Shown: positions 27,731 through 42,038 of the stretch, in pieces
Layout of the letters: each line of letters starts with the position of its first letter
Position numbering within the stretch: the stretch's first letter is position 1
Origin: Tenodera sinensis
Lineage: Eukaryota > Arthropoda > Insecta > Mantodea > Mantidae
NCBI GenBank assembly: GCA_030765045.1
Contig: CM060968.1
Coordinates: 112,123,404 to 112,187,403, forward strand
DNA length: 64,000 bases
Direction of reading: 5' to 3'
Made by a program: the position numbers and the translations under genes
Notes under the pieces: model-generated
Seen by the model: only the letters and a program-made list of their open reading frames with translations
Database searches by the model: none
Told to the model about the DNA's origin: nothing

Positions 27731-30700
27731 GACGCTTTGAGACAAGTGTTACAAAAATCAAAGAATGTCGTAAATTAGAGTGAAATTGCTTCAAACAAGC
27801 GAATTATCGCGAAACAACACCTGCTCGAATCCAACAAAAACTGCGCCCTGCCGTCTCTACTGAGCCTCAGAGACGCTTTTAAACAAGTGTTATAAAAATC
27901 AGAGAATGTCGTAAATTAGAGTGAAATTGCTTCAAACAAGCGAATTATCGCGAAACAACACCTGTTCGAATCCAACTAAAACTGTGCCCTGCCGTCCCTA
28001 CTGAGCTCAGAAACGCTTTGAGACAAGTGTTACAAAAATCAGAGAATGTCAAAAATTAGAGTGAAATTGCTTCAAACAAGCGAATTATCGCGAAACAACA
28101 CCTTCTCGAAACCGACAAAAACTATGCCCTGCCGACTCCATTTAGCCTCAGAGACGGTTTCAAACAATTGTTACAAAAATCAGAGAATGTGAAAAATTAG
28201 AGTGAAATTGCTTCAAACAAGCGAATTATCGCGAAGCAACACCTGCTCGAATCCAACAAAAACTGTGCCCTGCTGTCTCTACTGAGCCTCAGAGACGCTT
28301 TGAGACAAGTGTTACTAAAAACAAAGAATGTCGTAAATTAGAGTGAAATTGCTTCAAACAAGCGAATTATCGCGAAACAACACCTGCTCGAATCCAACAA
28401 ATACTGTGCCCTGCCGCATTTATTTAGCCTCAGAGACGGTTTGAAACAATTGTTACAGAAATCAGACAATGTCAAAAATTAGAGTGAAATTGCTTCAAAC
28501 AAGCGAATTATCGCGAAGCAACACCTGCTCGAATCCAACAAAAACTGCGCCCTGCCGTCTTTACTGAGCCTCAGAGACGCTTTGAGACAAGTGATACAAA
28601 AATCGGAGAATGTCGTAAATTAGAGTGAAATTGCTTCAAACAAGCGAATTATCGCGAAACAACACCTGCTCGAATCCGACAAAACTATGCCTTGCCGACT
28701 CTATCCTCGGACACGGTTTGAAACAATTGTTACAAAAATCAGAGAATGTGAAAAATTAGAGTGAAATTGCTTCAAACAAGCGAATTATCGCGAAACAACA
28801 CCTGCTCGAATCCAACAAAAACTGTGCCCTGCCGTCTCTACTGAGCCTCAGAGACGCTTTTAGACAAGTGTTACAAAAATCAGAGAATGTCATAAATTAG
28901 GGTGAAATGGCTTCTACAAGCGAATTATCGCGAAACAACACCTTCTCGAATCCGACAAAAACTATGCCCTGCCGACTCTATTTAGCCTCAGAGACGGTTT
29001 CAAACAATTGTTACAAAAATCAGAGAATGTGAAAAATTAGAGTGAAATTGCTTCAAACAAGCGAATTATCGCGAAACAACACCGGCTCGAATCCAACAAA
29101 AACTGTGTCCTGCTGTCTCTACTGAGCCTCAGAGACGCTTTGAGACAAGTGTTACAAAAATCAAAGAATGTCGTAAATTAGAGTGAAATTGCTTCAAACA
29201 AGCGAATTATCGCGAAACAACACCTGCTCGAATCCAACAAAAACTGTGCCCTGCCGTCTCTACTGAGCCTCAGAGACGCTTTGAGACAAGTGTTACAAAA
29301 ATCAGAGAATGTCATAAATTAGAGTGAAATTGCTTAAAACAATCGAATTATCGGGAAACAACATCTTCTCGAATCCGACAAAAACTATGCCCTGCCGACT
29401 CTATTTAGCCTCAGAGACAGTTTGAAACAATTGTTACAAAAATCAGAGAATGTGAAAAATTAGAGTGAAATTGCTTCAAACAAGCGAATTATCGCGAAAC
29501 AACACCTCCTGGAATCCAACAAAATCTGTGCCCTGCTGTCTCTACTGAGCCTCAGAGACGCTTTGAGACAAGTGTTACAAAAATCAAAGAATGTCGTAAA
29601 TTAGAGTGAAATTGCTTCAAACAAGCGAATTATCGCGAAACAACACCTGCTCGAATCCAACAAAAACTGTGCCCTGCCGTCTCTACTGAGCCTCAGAGAC
29701 GCTTTGAGACAAGTGTTACAAAAATCAGAGAATGTCAAAAATTAGAGTGAAATTGCTTCAAACAAGCGAATTATCGCGAAACAACACCTTCTCGAATCCG
29801 ACAAAAACTATGCCTGCCGACCCTATTTAGCCTCAGAGACGGTTTGAAACAATTGTTACAAAAATCAGAGAATGTGAACAATTAGAGTGAAATTGCTTCA
29901 AACAAGCGAATTATCGCGAAACAACACCTGCTGGAATCCAACAAAAACTGTGCCCTGCCGTCTCTACTGAGCCTCAGAGACGCTTTGAGACAAGTGTTAC
30001 AAAAATCAGAGATTGTCAAAAATTAGAGTGAAATTTCTTCAAACAAGCGAATTATCGCGAAACAACACTTTCTCGAATCCGACAAAAACTATATCCTGCC
30101 GACTCTATTTAGCCTCAGAGACGGTTTCAAACAATTGTTACAGAAATCAGACAATGTCAAAAATTAGAGTGAAATTGCTTCAAACAAGCGAATTATCGCG
30201 AAACAACACCTGCTGGAATCCAACAAAAACTGCGTCCTGGCGTCTCTACTGAGCCTCAGAGACGCTTTGAGACAAGCGTTACAAAAATCAGAGAATGTCA
30301 AAAATTAGAGTGAAATTGCTTCAAACAAGCGAATTATCGCGAAACAACACCTGCTCGAATCCAACAAAAACTGTGCTCTGCTGTCTCTACTGAGCCTCAG
30401 AGACGCTTTGAGACAAGTGTTTCAAAAATCAGAGAATGTGAGAAATTAGATTGAAATTGCTTCAAACAAGCGAATTATCGCGAAACAACACCTGCTCGAA
30501 TCCGACAAAAACTGTGCGCTGCCGCATTTATTTAGCCTCAGAGACGGTTTGAAACAATTGTTACAGAAATCAGACAATGTCAAAAATTAGAATGAAATTG
30601 CTTCAAACAAGCGAATTATCGCGAAACAACACCTTATCGAATCCAACAAAAACTGCGCCCTGCCGTCTTTACTGAGCCTCAGAGACGCTTTGAGACAAGT

Positions 30701-33700
30701 GTTACAAAAATCAGAGAATGTCAAAAATTAGAGTGAAATTGCTTCAAACAAGCGAATTATCGCGAAACAACACCTGCTCGAATCCGACAAAAACTATGCC
30801 CTGCCGACTCTATTTATCCTCAGACACGGTTTGAAACAATTGTTACAAAAACCAGAGAATGTGAAAAATTAGAGTGAAATTGCTTCAAACAAGCGAATTA
30901 TCGCGAAACAACACCTGCTTGAATCCAACAAAAACTGTGGCCTGCTGTCTCGACCGGGCCTCAGAGACGCCTTGAGACAAGTGTTACAAAAATCAGAGAA
31001 TGTCATAAATTAGGGTGAAATTGCTTCAAACAAGCGAATTATCGCGAAACAACACCTGGTCGAATCCAACAATAACTGTGCCCTGCCGTCTCTATTGAGG
31101 CTCAGAGTCGCTTTGAGACAAGTGTTTTAAGAATCAGAGAATGTCATAAATGAGAGTGAAATTGCTTCAAACAAGCCAATTATCGGGAAACAACACCTGC
31201 TCGAATCCAACAAAAACTGTGCCCTGCCGTCTCTACTGAGCCTCAGAGACGCTTTTAAACAAGTGTTACAAAAATCAGAGAATGTCGTAAATTAGAGTGA
31301 AATTGCTTCAAACAAGCGAATTATCGCGAAACAACACCTGTTCGAATCCAACTAAAACTGTGCCCTGCCGTCTCTACTGAGCCTCAGAAACGCTTTGAGA
31401 CAAGTGTTACAAAAATCAGAGAATGTCAAAAATTAGAGTGAAATTGCTTCAAACAAGCGAATTATCGCGAAACAACACCTTCTCGAATCCGACAAAAACT
31501 ATGCCCTGCCGACTCTATTTAGCCTCAGAGACGGTTTCAAACAATTGTTACAAAAATCAGAGAATGTGAAAAATTAGAGTGAAATTGCTTCAAACAAGCG
31601 AATTATCGCGAAACAACACCTGCTCGAATCCAACAAAAACTGTGCCCTGCTGTCTCTACTGAGCCTCAGAGACGCTTTGAGACAAGTGTTACAAAAATCA
31701 AAGAATGTCGTAAATTAGAGTGAAATTGCTTCAAACAAGCGAATTATCGCGAAACAACACCTGCTCGAATCCAACAAAAACTGCGCCCTGCCGTCTCTAC
31801 TGAACCTCAGAGACGCTTTGAGACAAGTGTTACAAAAATCAGAGAATGTGAGAAATTAGATTGAAATTGATTCAAACAAGCTAATTATCGCGAAAAAACA
31901 CCTGCTCGAATCCGACAAAAACTGTGCGCTGCCGCATTTATTTAGCCTCAGAGACGGTTTGAGACAATTGTTAAAGAAATCAGACAATGTCAAAAATTAG
32001 AGTGAAATTGCTTCAAACAAGCGAATTATCGCGAAACAACACCTGCTCGAATCCAACAAAAACTGCGCCCTGCCGTCTTTACTGAGCCTCAGAGACGCTT
32101 TGAGACATGTGATACAAAAATCGGAGAATGTCGTAAATTAGAGTGAAATTGCTTCAAACAAGCGAATTATCGCGAAACAACATCTGCTCGAATCCGACAA
32201 AACTATGCCCTGCCGACTCTAGCCTCAGACACGGTTTGAAACAATTGTTACAAAAATCAGAGAATGTCATAAATTAGGGTGAAATTGCTTCTACAAGCGA
32301 ATTATCGCGAAACAACACCTGCTCGAATCCAACAATAACTGTGCCCTGCCGACTCTATCCTCAGACACGGTTTGAAACAATTGTTGCAAAAATCAGAGAA
32401 TGTGAAAAATTAGAGTGAAATTGCTTCAAACAAGCGAATTATCGCGAAACAACACCTGCCTGAATCCAACAAAAACTGTGCCTTGCTATCTCTACCGAGC
32501 CTCAGAGACGCTTTGAGACAAGTGTTACAAAAATCAGAGAATGTCATAAATTAGGGTGAAATTGCTTCTACAAGCGAATTATCGCGAAACAACACCTGCT
32601 CAAATCCAACAATAACTGTGCCCTGCCGTCTCTATTGAGGCTCAGAGTCGCTTTGAGACAAGTGTTTTAAGAATCAGAGAATGTCATAAATGAGAGTGAA
32701 ATTGCTTCAAACAAGCAAATTATCGCGAAACAACACCTGTTCGAATCCAACAAAAACTGTGCCCTGCCGTCTCTACTGAGCCTCAGAGACGCTTTGAGAC
32801 AAGTGTTACAAAAATCAGAGATTGTCAAAAATTAGAGTGAAATTGCTTCAAACAAGCGAATTATCGCGAAACAACACCTCGAATCCGACAAAAACTATAT
32901 CCTGCCGACTCTATTTAGCCTCAGAGACGGTTTCAAACAATTGTTACAGAAATCAGACAATGTCAAAAATTAGAGTGAAATTGCTTCAAACAAGCGAATT
33001 ATCGCGAAACAACACCTGCTCGAATCCAACAAAAACTGCGTCCTGGCGTCTCTACTGAGCCTCAGAGACGCTTTGAGACAAGCGTTACAAAAATCAGAGA
33101 ATGTCAAAAATTAGAGTGAAATTGCTCAAACAAGCGAATTATCGCGAAACAACACCTGCTCGAATCCAACAAAAACTGTGCCCTGCCGTCTCTACTGAGC
33201 CTCAGAAACGCTTTGAGACAAGTGTTACAAAAATCTGAGAATGTCAAAAATTAGAGTGAAATTGCTTCAAACAAGCGAATTATCGCGAAACAACACCTTC
33301 TCGAATCCGACAAAAACTATGCCCTGCCGACTCTATTTAGCGTCATAGACGGTTTCAAACAATTGTTACAAAAATCAGAGAATGTGAAAAATTAGAGTGA
33401 AATTGCTTCAAACAAGCGAATTATCGCGAAACAACACCTGCTCGAATCCAACAAAAACTGTGCCCTGCTGTCTCTACTGAGCCTCAGAGACGCTTTGAGA
33501 CAAGTGTTACAAAAATCAAAGAATGTCGTAAATTAGAGTGAAATTGCTTCAAACAAGCGAATTATCGCGAAACAACACCTGCTCGAATCCAACAAAAACT
33601 GTGCCCTGCCGTCTCTACTGAGCCTCAGAGACGCTTTGAGACAAGTGTTACAAAAATCAGAGAATGTGAGAAATTAGATTGAAATTGATTCAAACAAGCG

Positions 33701-35009
33701 AATTATCGCGAAACAACACCTGCTCGAATCCGACAAAAACTGTGCCCTGCCGCATTTATTTAGCCTCAGAGACAGTTTGAAACAATTGTTACAGAAATCA
33801 GACAATGTCAAAAATTAGAGGGAAATTGTTTCAAACAAGCGAATTATCGCGACACAACACCTGCTCGAATCCGACAAAAACTGTGCCCTGCCGAATCTAT
33901 CCTCAGACAGGTTTGAAACAATTGTTACAAAAATCAGAGAATGTGAAAAATTAGAGTGAAATTGCTTCAAACAAGCGAATTATCGCGAAACAACACCTGC
34001 CTGAATCCAACAAAAACTGTGCCCTGATATCTCTACCGAGCCTCAAGGACGCTTTGAGACAAGTGTTACAAAAATCAGAGAATGTCATAAATTAGGGTGA
34101 AATTGCTTCTACAAGCGAATTATCGCGAAACAACACCTGCTCGAATCCAACAATAACTGTGCCCTGCCGTCTCTATTGAGGCTCAGAGTCGCTTTGAGAC
34201 AAGTGTTTTAAGAATCAGAGAATGTCATAAATGAGAGTGAAATTGCTTCAAACAAGCAAATTATCGCGAAACAACACCTGTTCGAATCCAACAAAAACTG
34301 TGCCCTGCCGTCTCTACTGAGCCTCAGAGACGCTTTGAGACAAGTGTTACAAAAATCAGAGATTGTCAAAAATTAGAGTGAAATTGCTTCAAACAAGCGA
34401 ATTATCGCGAAACAACACCTTCTCGAATCCGACAAAAACTATGCCCTGCCGACTCTATTTAGCCTCAGAGACGGTTTCAAACGATTGTTACAAAAATCAG
34501 AGAATGTGAAAAATTAGAGTGAAATTGCTTCAAACAACCGAATTATCGCGAAACAACACCTCCTGGAATCCAACAAAATCTGTGCCCTGCTGTCTCTACT
34601 GAGCCTCAGAGACGCTTTGAGACAAGTGTTACAAAAATCAAAGAATGTCGTAAATTAGAGTGAAATTGCTTCAAACAAGCGAATTATCGCGAAACAACAG
34701 CTGCTCGAATCCAACAAAAACTGTGCCCTGCCGTCTCTACTGAGCCTCAGAGACGCTTTGAGACAAGTGTTACAAAAATCAGAGAATGTCAAAAATTAGA
34801 GTGAAATTGCTTCAAACAAGCGAATTATCGCGAAACAACACCTTCTCGAATCCGACAAAAACTATGCCTGCCGACCCTATTTAGCCTCAGAGACGGTTTG
34901 AAACAATTGTTACAAAAATCAGAGAATGTGAAAAATTAGAGTGAAATTGCTTCAAACAAGCGAATTATCGCGAAACAACACCTGCTGGAATCCAACAAAA
35001 ACTGTGCCC

Positions 35010-38000
35010 TGCCGTCTCTATTGAGGCTCAGAGTCGCTTTGAGACAAGTGTTTAAAGAATCAGAGAATGTCATAAATGAGAGTGAAATTGCTTCAAACAA
35101 GCGAATTATCGCGAAACAACACCTGATCGAATCCAACAAAAACTGTGCCCTGCCGTCTCTACTGAGCCTCAGAGGCGCTTTTAGACAAGTGTTACAAAAA
35201 TCAGAGAATGTCATAAATTAGAGTGAAATTGCTTGAAACAAGTGAATTATCGCGAAACAACACCTGTTCGAATCCAACTAAAACTGTGCCCTGCCGTCTC
35301 TACTGAGCCTCAGAGACGCTTTGAGACAAGTGTTACAAAAATCAGAGAATGTCAAAAATTAGAGTGAAATTGCTTCAAACAAGCGAATTATCGCGAAACA
35401 ACACCTTCTCGAATCCGACAAAAACTATGCCCTGCCGACTCTATTTAACCTCAGAGACGCTTTGAGACAAGCGTTACAAAAATCAGAGAATGTCAAAAAT
35501 TAGAGTGAAATTGCTTCAAACAAGCGAATCATCGCGAAACAACACCTGCTCGAATCCAACAAAAACTGTGCCCTGCCGTCTCTACTGAGCCTCAGAAACG
35601 CTTTGAGACAAGTGTTACAAAAATCAGAGAATGTCAAAAATTAGAGTGAAATTGCTTCAAACAAGCGAATTATCGCGAAACAACACCTTCTCGAATCCGA
35701 CAAAAACTATGCCCTGCCGACTCTATTTAGCCTCAGAGACGGTTTCAAACAATTGTTACAAAAATCAGAGAATGTGAAAAATTAGAGTGAAATTGCTTAA
35801 AACAAGCGAATTATCGCGAAACAACACCTGCTCGAATCCAACAAAAACTGTGCCCTGCTGTCTCTACTGAGCCTCAGAGACGCTTTGAGACAAGTGTTAC
35901 AAAAATCAGAGAATGTCATAAATTAGGTCGAAATTGGTTCAAACAAGCGAATTATCGCGAAACAACACCTGCTCGAATCCGACAAAAACTATAACCTGCC
36001 GACTCTATTTAGCCTCAGAGACGGTTTGAAACAATTGTTACAGAAATCAGATAATGTCAAAAATTAGAGGGAAATTGCTTCAAACAAGCGAATTATCGCG
36101 AAACAACACCTGCTCGAATCCAACAAAAACTGTGCCCTGCCGTCTCTACTGAGCCTCAGAGACGCTTTGAGACAAGTGTTACAAAAATCAGAGAATGTGA
36201 GAAATTAGATTGAAATTGATTCAAACAAGCGAATTATCGCGAAACAACACCTGCTCGAATCCGACAAAAACTGTGCCCTGCCGCATTTATTTAGCCTCAG
36301 AGACAGTTTGAAACAATTGTTACAGAAATCAGACAATGTCAAAAATTAGAGGGAAATTGCTTCAAACAAGCGAATTATCGCGAAACAACACCTGCTCGAA
36401 TCCGACAAAAACTGTGCGCTGCCGCATTTATTTAGCCTCAGAGACGGTTTGAAACAATTGTTACAGAAATCAGACAATGTCAAAAATTAGAGTGAAATTG
36501 CTTCAAACAAGCGAATTATCGCGAAACAACACCTACTCGAATCCAACAAAAACTGCGCCCTGCCGTCTTTACTGAGCCTCAGAGACGCTTTGAGACAAGT
36601 GATACAAAAATCGGAGAATGTCGTAAATTAGAGTGAAATTGCTTCAAACAAGCGAATTATCGCGAAACAACACCTGCTCGAATCCGACAAAACTATGCCC
36701 TGCCGACTCTATCCTCAGACACGGTTTGAAACAATTGTTACAAAGATCAGAGAATGTGAAAAATTAGAGTGAAATTGCTTCAAACAAGCGAATTATCGCG
36801 AAACACCTGCCTGAATCCAACAAAAACTGTGCCCTGCTATCTCTACCGAGCCTCAGAGACGCTTTGAGACAAGTGTTAAAAAAATCAGAGAATGTCATAA
36901 ATTAGGGTGAAATTGCTTCTACAAGCGAATTATCGCGAAACAACACCTGCTCGAATCCAACAATAACTGTGCCCTGCCGTCTCTATTGAGGCTCAGAGTC
37001 GCTTTGAGACAAGTGTTTTAAGAATCAGAGAATGTCATAAATGAGGGTGAAATTGCTTCAAACAAGCGAATTATCGCGAAACAACACCTGATCGAATCCA
37101 ACAAAAACTGTGCCCTGCCGTCTCTACTGAGCCTCAGAGGCGCTTTTAGACAAGTGTTACAAAAATCAGAGAATGTCATAAATTAGAGTGAAATTGCTTG
37201 AAACAAGTGAATTATCGCGAAACAACACCTGTTCGAATCCAACTAAAACTGTGCCCTGCCGTCTCTACTGAGCCTCAGAGACGCTTTGAGACAAGTGTTA
37301 CAAAAATCAGAGAATGTCAAAAATTAGAGTGAAATTGCTTCAAACAAGCGAATTATCGCGAAACAACACCTTCTCGAATCCGACAAAAACTATGCCCTGC
37401 CGACTCTATTTAACCTCAGAGACGCTTTGAGACAAGCGTTACAAAAATCAGAGAATGTCAAAAATTAGAGTGAAATTGCTTCAAACAAGCGAATCATCGC
37501 GAAACAACACCTGCTCGAATCCAACAAAAACTGTGCCCTGCCGTCTCTACTGAGCCTCAGAAACGCTTTGAGACAAGTGTTACAAAAATCAGAGAATGTC
37601 AAAAATTAGAGTGAAATTGCTTCAAACAAGCGAATTATCGCGAAACAACACCTTCTCGAATCCGACAAAAACTATGCCCTGCCGACTCTATTTAGCCTCA
37701 GAGACGGTTTCAAGCAATTGTTACAAAAATCAGAGAATGTGAAAAATTAGAGTGAAATTGCTTAAAACAAGCGAATTATCGCGAAACCACACCTGCTCGA
37801 ATCCAACAAAAACTGTGCCCTGCTGTCTCTACTGAGCCTCAGAGACGCTTTGAGACAAGTGTTACAAAAATCAGAGAATGTCATAAATTAGGTCGAAATT
37901 GGTTCAAACAAGCGAATTATCGCGAAACAACACCTGCTCGAATCCGACAAAAACTATAACCTGCCAACTCTATTTAGCCTCAGAGACGGTTTGAAACAAT

Positions 38001-38945
38001 TGTTACAGAAATCAGATAATGTCAAAAATTAGAGGGAAATTGCTTCAAACAAGCGAATTATCGCGAAACAACACCTGCTCGAATCAAACAAAAACTGTGC
38101 CCTGCCGTCTCTACTGAGCCTCAGAGACGCTTTGAGACAAGTGTTACAAAAATCAGAGAATGTGAGAAATTAGATTGAAATTGATTCAAACAAGCGAATT
38201 ATCGCGAAACAACACCTGCTCGAATCCGACAAAAACTGTGCCCTGCCGCATTTATTTAGCCTCAGAGACAGTTTGAAACAATTGTTACAGAAATCAGACA
38301 ATGTCAAAAATTAGAGGGAAATTGCTTCAAACAAGCGAATTATCGCGAAACAACACCTGCTCGAATCCGACAAAAACTGTGCGCTGCCGCATTTATTTAG
38401 CCTCAGAGACGGTATGAAACAATTGTTACAGAAATCAGACAATGTCAAAAATTAGAGTGAAATTGCTTCAAACAAGCGAATTATCGCGAAACAACACCTA
38501 CTCGAATCCAACAAAAACTGCGCCCTGCCGTCTTTACTGAGCCTCAGAGACGCTTTGAGACAAGTGATACAAAAATCGGAGAATGTCGTAAATTAGAGTG
38601 AAATTGCTTCAAACAAGCGAATTATCGCGAAACAACACCTGCTCGAATCCGACAAAACTATGCCCTGCCGACTCTATCCTCAGACACGGTTTGAAACAAT
38701 TGTTACAAAGATCAGAGAATGTGAAAAATTAGAGTGAAATTGCTTCAAACAAGCGAATTATCGCGAAACAACACCTGCCTGAATCCAACAAAAACTGTGC
38801 CCTGCTATCTCTACCGAGCCTCAGAGACGCTTTGAGACAAGTGTTACAAAAATCAGAGAATGTCATAAATTAGGGTGAAATTGCTTCTACAAGCGAATTA
38901 TCGCGAAACAACACCTGCTCGAATCCAACAATAACTGTGCCCTGC
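35010..38945. repeat. Tandem ~1.97 kb satellite block duplication
   Basis: The variant CACCTGATCGAATCC occurs at ~35120 and ~37085 (1965 bp apart), with the surrounding variants (TTAGGTCGAAATTGG, ACTATAACCTGCC) repeated at the same offset. About 14 monomers are duplicated. The copies differ by a few bases. Confidence 0.75.
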
Positions 38946-38949
38946 CGTC

Positions 38950-41900
38950 TCTATTGAGGCTCAGAGTCGCTTTGAGACAAGTGTTTTAAGAATCAGAGAA
39001 TGTCATAAATGAGAGTGAAATTGCTTCAAACAAGCGAATTATCGCGAAACAACACCTGCTCGAATCCAACAAAAACTGTGCCCTGCCGTCTCTACTGAGC
39101 CTCAGAGGCGCTTTTAGACAAGTGTTACAAAAATCAGAGAATGTCATAAATTAGAGTGAAATTGCTTCAAACAAGTGAATTATCGCGAAACAACACCTGT
39201 TCGAATCCAACTAAAACTGTGCCCTGCCGTCTCTACTGAGCCTCAGAGACGCTTTGAGACAAGTGTTACAAAAATCAGAGAATGTCAAAAATTAGAGTGA
39301 AATTGCTTCAAACAAGCGAATTATCGCGAAACAACACCTTCTCGAATCCGACAAAAACTATGCCCTGCCGACTCTATTTAACCTCAGAGACGGTTTGAAA
39401 CAATTGTTACAAAAATCAGAGAATGTGAAAAATTAGAGTGAAATTGCTTCAAACAAGCGAATTATCGCGAAACAACATCTGCTCGAAGCCAACAAAAACT
39501 GTGTCCTGCTGTCTCTACTGAGCCTCAGAGACGCTTTGAGACAAGTGTTACAAAAATCAGAGATTGTCAAAAATTAGAGTAAAATTGCTTCAAACAAGCG
39601 AATTATCGCGAAACAACACCTTCTCGAATCCGACAAAAACTATATCCTGCCGACTCTATTTAGCCTCAGAGACGGTTTCAAACAATTGTTACAGAAATCA
39701 GACAATGTCAAAAATTAGAGTGAAATTGCTTCAAACAAGCGAATTATCGCGAAACAACACCTGCTCGAATCCAACAAAAACTGTGCCCTGCTGTCTCTAC
39801 TAAGCCTCAGAGACGCTTTGAGACAAGTGTTACAAAAATCAAAGAATGTCGTAAATTAGAGTGAAATTGCTTCAAACAAGCGAATTATCGCGAAACAACA
39901 CCTGCTCGAATCCAACAAAAACTGTGCCCTGCCGTCTCTACTGAGCCTCAGAGACGCTTTGAGACAAGTGTTACAAAAATCAGAGAATGTGAGAAATTAG
40001 ATTGAAATTGATTCAAACAAGCGAATTATCGCGAAACAACACCTGCTCGAATCCGACAAAAACTGTGCCCTGCCGCATTTATTTAGCCTCAGAGACAGTT
40101 TGAAACAATTGTTACAGAAATCAGACAATGTCAAAAATTAGAGGGAAATTGCTTCAAACAAGCGAATTATCGCGAAACAACACCTGCTCGAATCCGACAA
40201 AAACTGTGCCCTGCCGACTCTATCCTCAGACACGGTTTGAAACAATTGTTACAAAAATCAGAGAATGTGAAAAATTAGAGTGAAATTGCTTCAAACAAGC
40301 GAATTATCGCGAAACAACACCTGCCTGAATCCAACAAAAACTGTGCCCTGATATCTCTACCGAGCCTCAGAGACGCTTTGAGACAAGTGTTACAAAAATC
40401 AGAGAATGTCATAAATTAGGGTGAAATTGCTTCTACAAGCGAATTATCGCGAAACAACACCTGCTCGAATCCAACAATAACTGTGCCCTGCCGTCTCTAT
40501 TGAGGCTCAGAGTCGCTTTGAGACAAGTGTTTTAAGAATCAGAGAATGTCATAAATGAGAGTGAAATTGCTTCAAACAAGCGAATTATCGCGAAACAACA
40601 CCTGCTCGAATCCAACAAAAACTGTGCCCTGCCGTCTCTACTGAGCCTCAGAGGCGCTTTTAGACAAGTGTTACAAAAATCAGAGAATGTCATAAATTAG
40701 AGTGAAATTGCTTCAAACAAGTGAATTATCGCGAAACAACACCTGTTCGAATCCAACTAAAACTGTGCCCTGCCGTCTCTACTGAGCCTCAGAGACGCTT
40801 TGAGACAAGTGTTACAAAAATCAGAGAATGTCAAAAATTAGAGTGAAATTGCTTCAAACAAGCGAATTATCGCGAAACAACACCTTCTCGAATCCGACAA
40901 AAACTATGCCCTGCCGACTCTATTTAACCTCAGAGACGGTTTGAAACAATTGTTACAAAAATCAGAGAATGTGAAAAATTAGAGTGAAATTGCTTCAAAC
41001 AAGCGAATTATCGCGAAACAACATCTGCTCGAAGCCAACAAAAACTGTGTCCTGCTGTCTCTACTGAGCCTCAGAGACGCTTTGAGACAAGTGTTACAAA
41101 AATCAGAGATTGTCAAAAATTAGAGTAAAATTGCTTCAAACAAGCGAATTATCGCGAAACAACACCTTCTCGAATCCGACAAAAACTATATCCTGCCGAC
41201 TCTATTTAGCCTCAGAGACGGTTTCAAACAATTGTTACAGAAATCAGACAATGTCAAAAATTAGAGTGAAATTGCTTCAAACAAGCGAATTATCGCGAAA
41301 CAACACCTGCTCGAATCCAACAAAAACTGTGCCCTGCTGTCTCTACTAAGCCTCAGAGACGCTTTGAGACAAGTGTTACAAAAATCAAAGAATGTCGTAA
41401 ATTAGAGTGAAATTGCTTCAAACAAGCGAATTATCGCGAAACAACACCTGCTCGAATCCAACAAAAACTGTGCCCTGCCGTCTCTACTGAGCCTCAGAGA
41501 CGCTTTGAGACAAGTGTTACAAAAATCAGAGAATGTGAGAAATTAGATTGAAATTGATTCAAACAAGCGAATTATCGCGAAACAACACCTGCTCGAATCC
41601 GACAAAAACTGTGCCCTGCCGCATTTATTTAGCCTCAGAGACAGTTTGAAACAATTGTTACAGAAATCAGACAATGTCAAAAATTAGAGGGAAATTGCTT
41701 CAAACAAGCGAATTATCGCGAAACAACACCTGCTCGAATCCGACAAAAACTGTGCCCTGCCGACTCTATCCTCAGACACGGTTTGAAACAATTGTTACAA
41801 AAATCAGAGAATGTGAAAAATTAGAGTGAAATTGCTTCAAACAAGCGAATTATCGCGAAACAACACCTGCCTGAATCCAACAAAAACTGTGCCCTGATAT

Positions 41901-42038
41901 CTCTACCGAGCCTCAGAGACGCTTTGAGACAAGTGTTACAAAAATCAGAGAATGTCATAAATTAGGGTGAAATTGCTTCTACAAGCGAATTATCGCGAAA
42001 CAACACCTGCTCGAATCCAACAATAACTGTGCCCTGCC
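38950..42038. repeat. Tandem 1546 bp satellite block duplication next to the insertion
   Basis: GCCCTGATATCTCTACC occurs at ~40345 and ~41891, and AGAGATTGTC at ~39562 and ~41108, both 1546 bp apart (about 11 monomers). The second copy is interrupted by the mobile element. The right flank continues the interrupted monomer with GTCTCTATTGAGGCTCAG, as in the first copy near 40490. Confidence 0.75.
42033..42038. repeat. Target site duplication (left), CCTGCC
   Basis: Six bases of satellite immediately before the terminal inverted repeat, repeated after the right terminus at 59031-59036. Uninterrupted monomers (e.g. near 40490) have a single copy in GTGCCCTGCCGTCTCTATTG. A 6 bp duplication is diagnostic of Polinton/Maverick integration. 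Confidence 0.95.

Larger units (their letters stand above)
1..42038. repeat. Satellite DNA array, ~141 bp monomer (left block)
   Basis: Continuous tandem array. The motif GAGTGAAATTG recurs at positions 232, 373, 514 and 655, giving a 141 bp period, so about 298 monomers. Some monomers are shortened (e.g. 136 bp at 96-231). Two monomer flavours alternate irregularly: one with CTCGAATCCAAC and CTGCCGTCTCTACTGAGCC, the other with CTCGAATCCGAC and GCCGACTCTATTTAGCC followed by CAATTGTTAC. All share the core AAGCGAATTATCGCGAAACA. Because 141 is a multiple of three, open frames recur every 47 codons, but stops occur in all frames and no gene is supported. The array ends exactly at the mobile element, where its last monomer is cut after GTGCCCTGCC. 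A pericentromeric, centromeric or other heterochromatic location is likely but not shown. Confidence 0.97.

Noticed and set aside
34936..35221. Overlapping frames on both strands in the satellite
   Set aside because: Created by a variant monomer lacking the usual stop (AAATGAGAG instead of AAATTAGAG).
1..42038. Regularly spaced repeats that could suggest a CRISPR array
   Set aside because: The whole 141 bp unit is repeated, with no unique spacers and no cas genes, and the genes present are eukaryotic/viral-like. It is satellite DNA.
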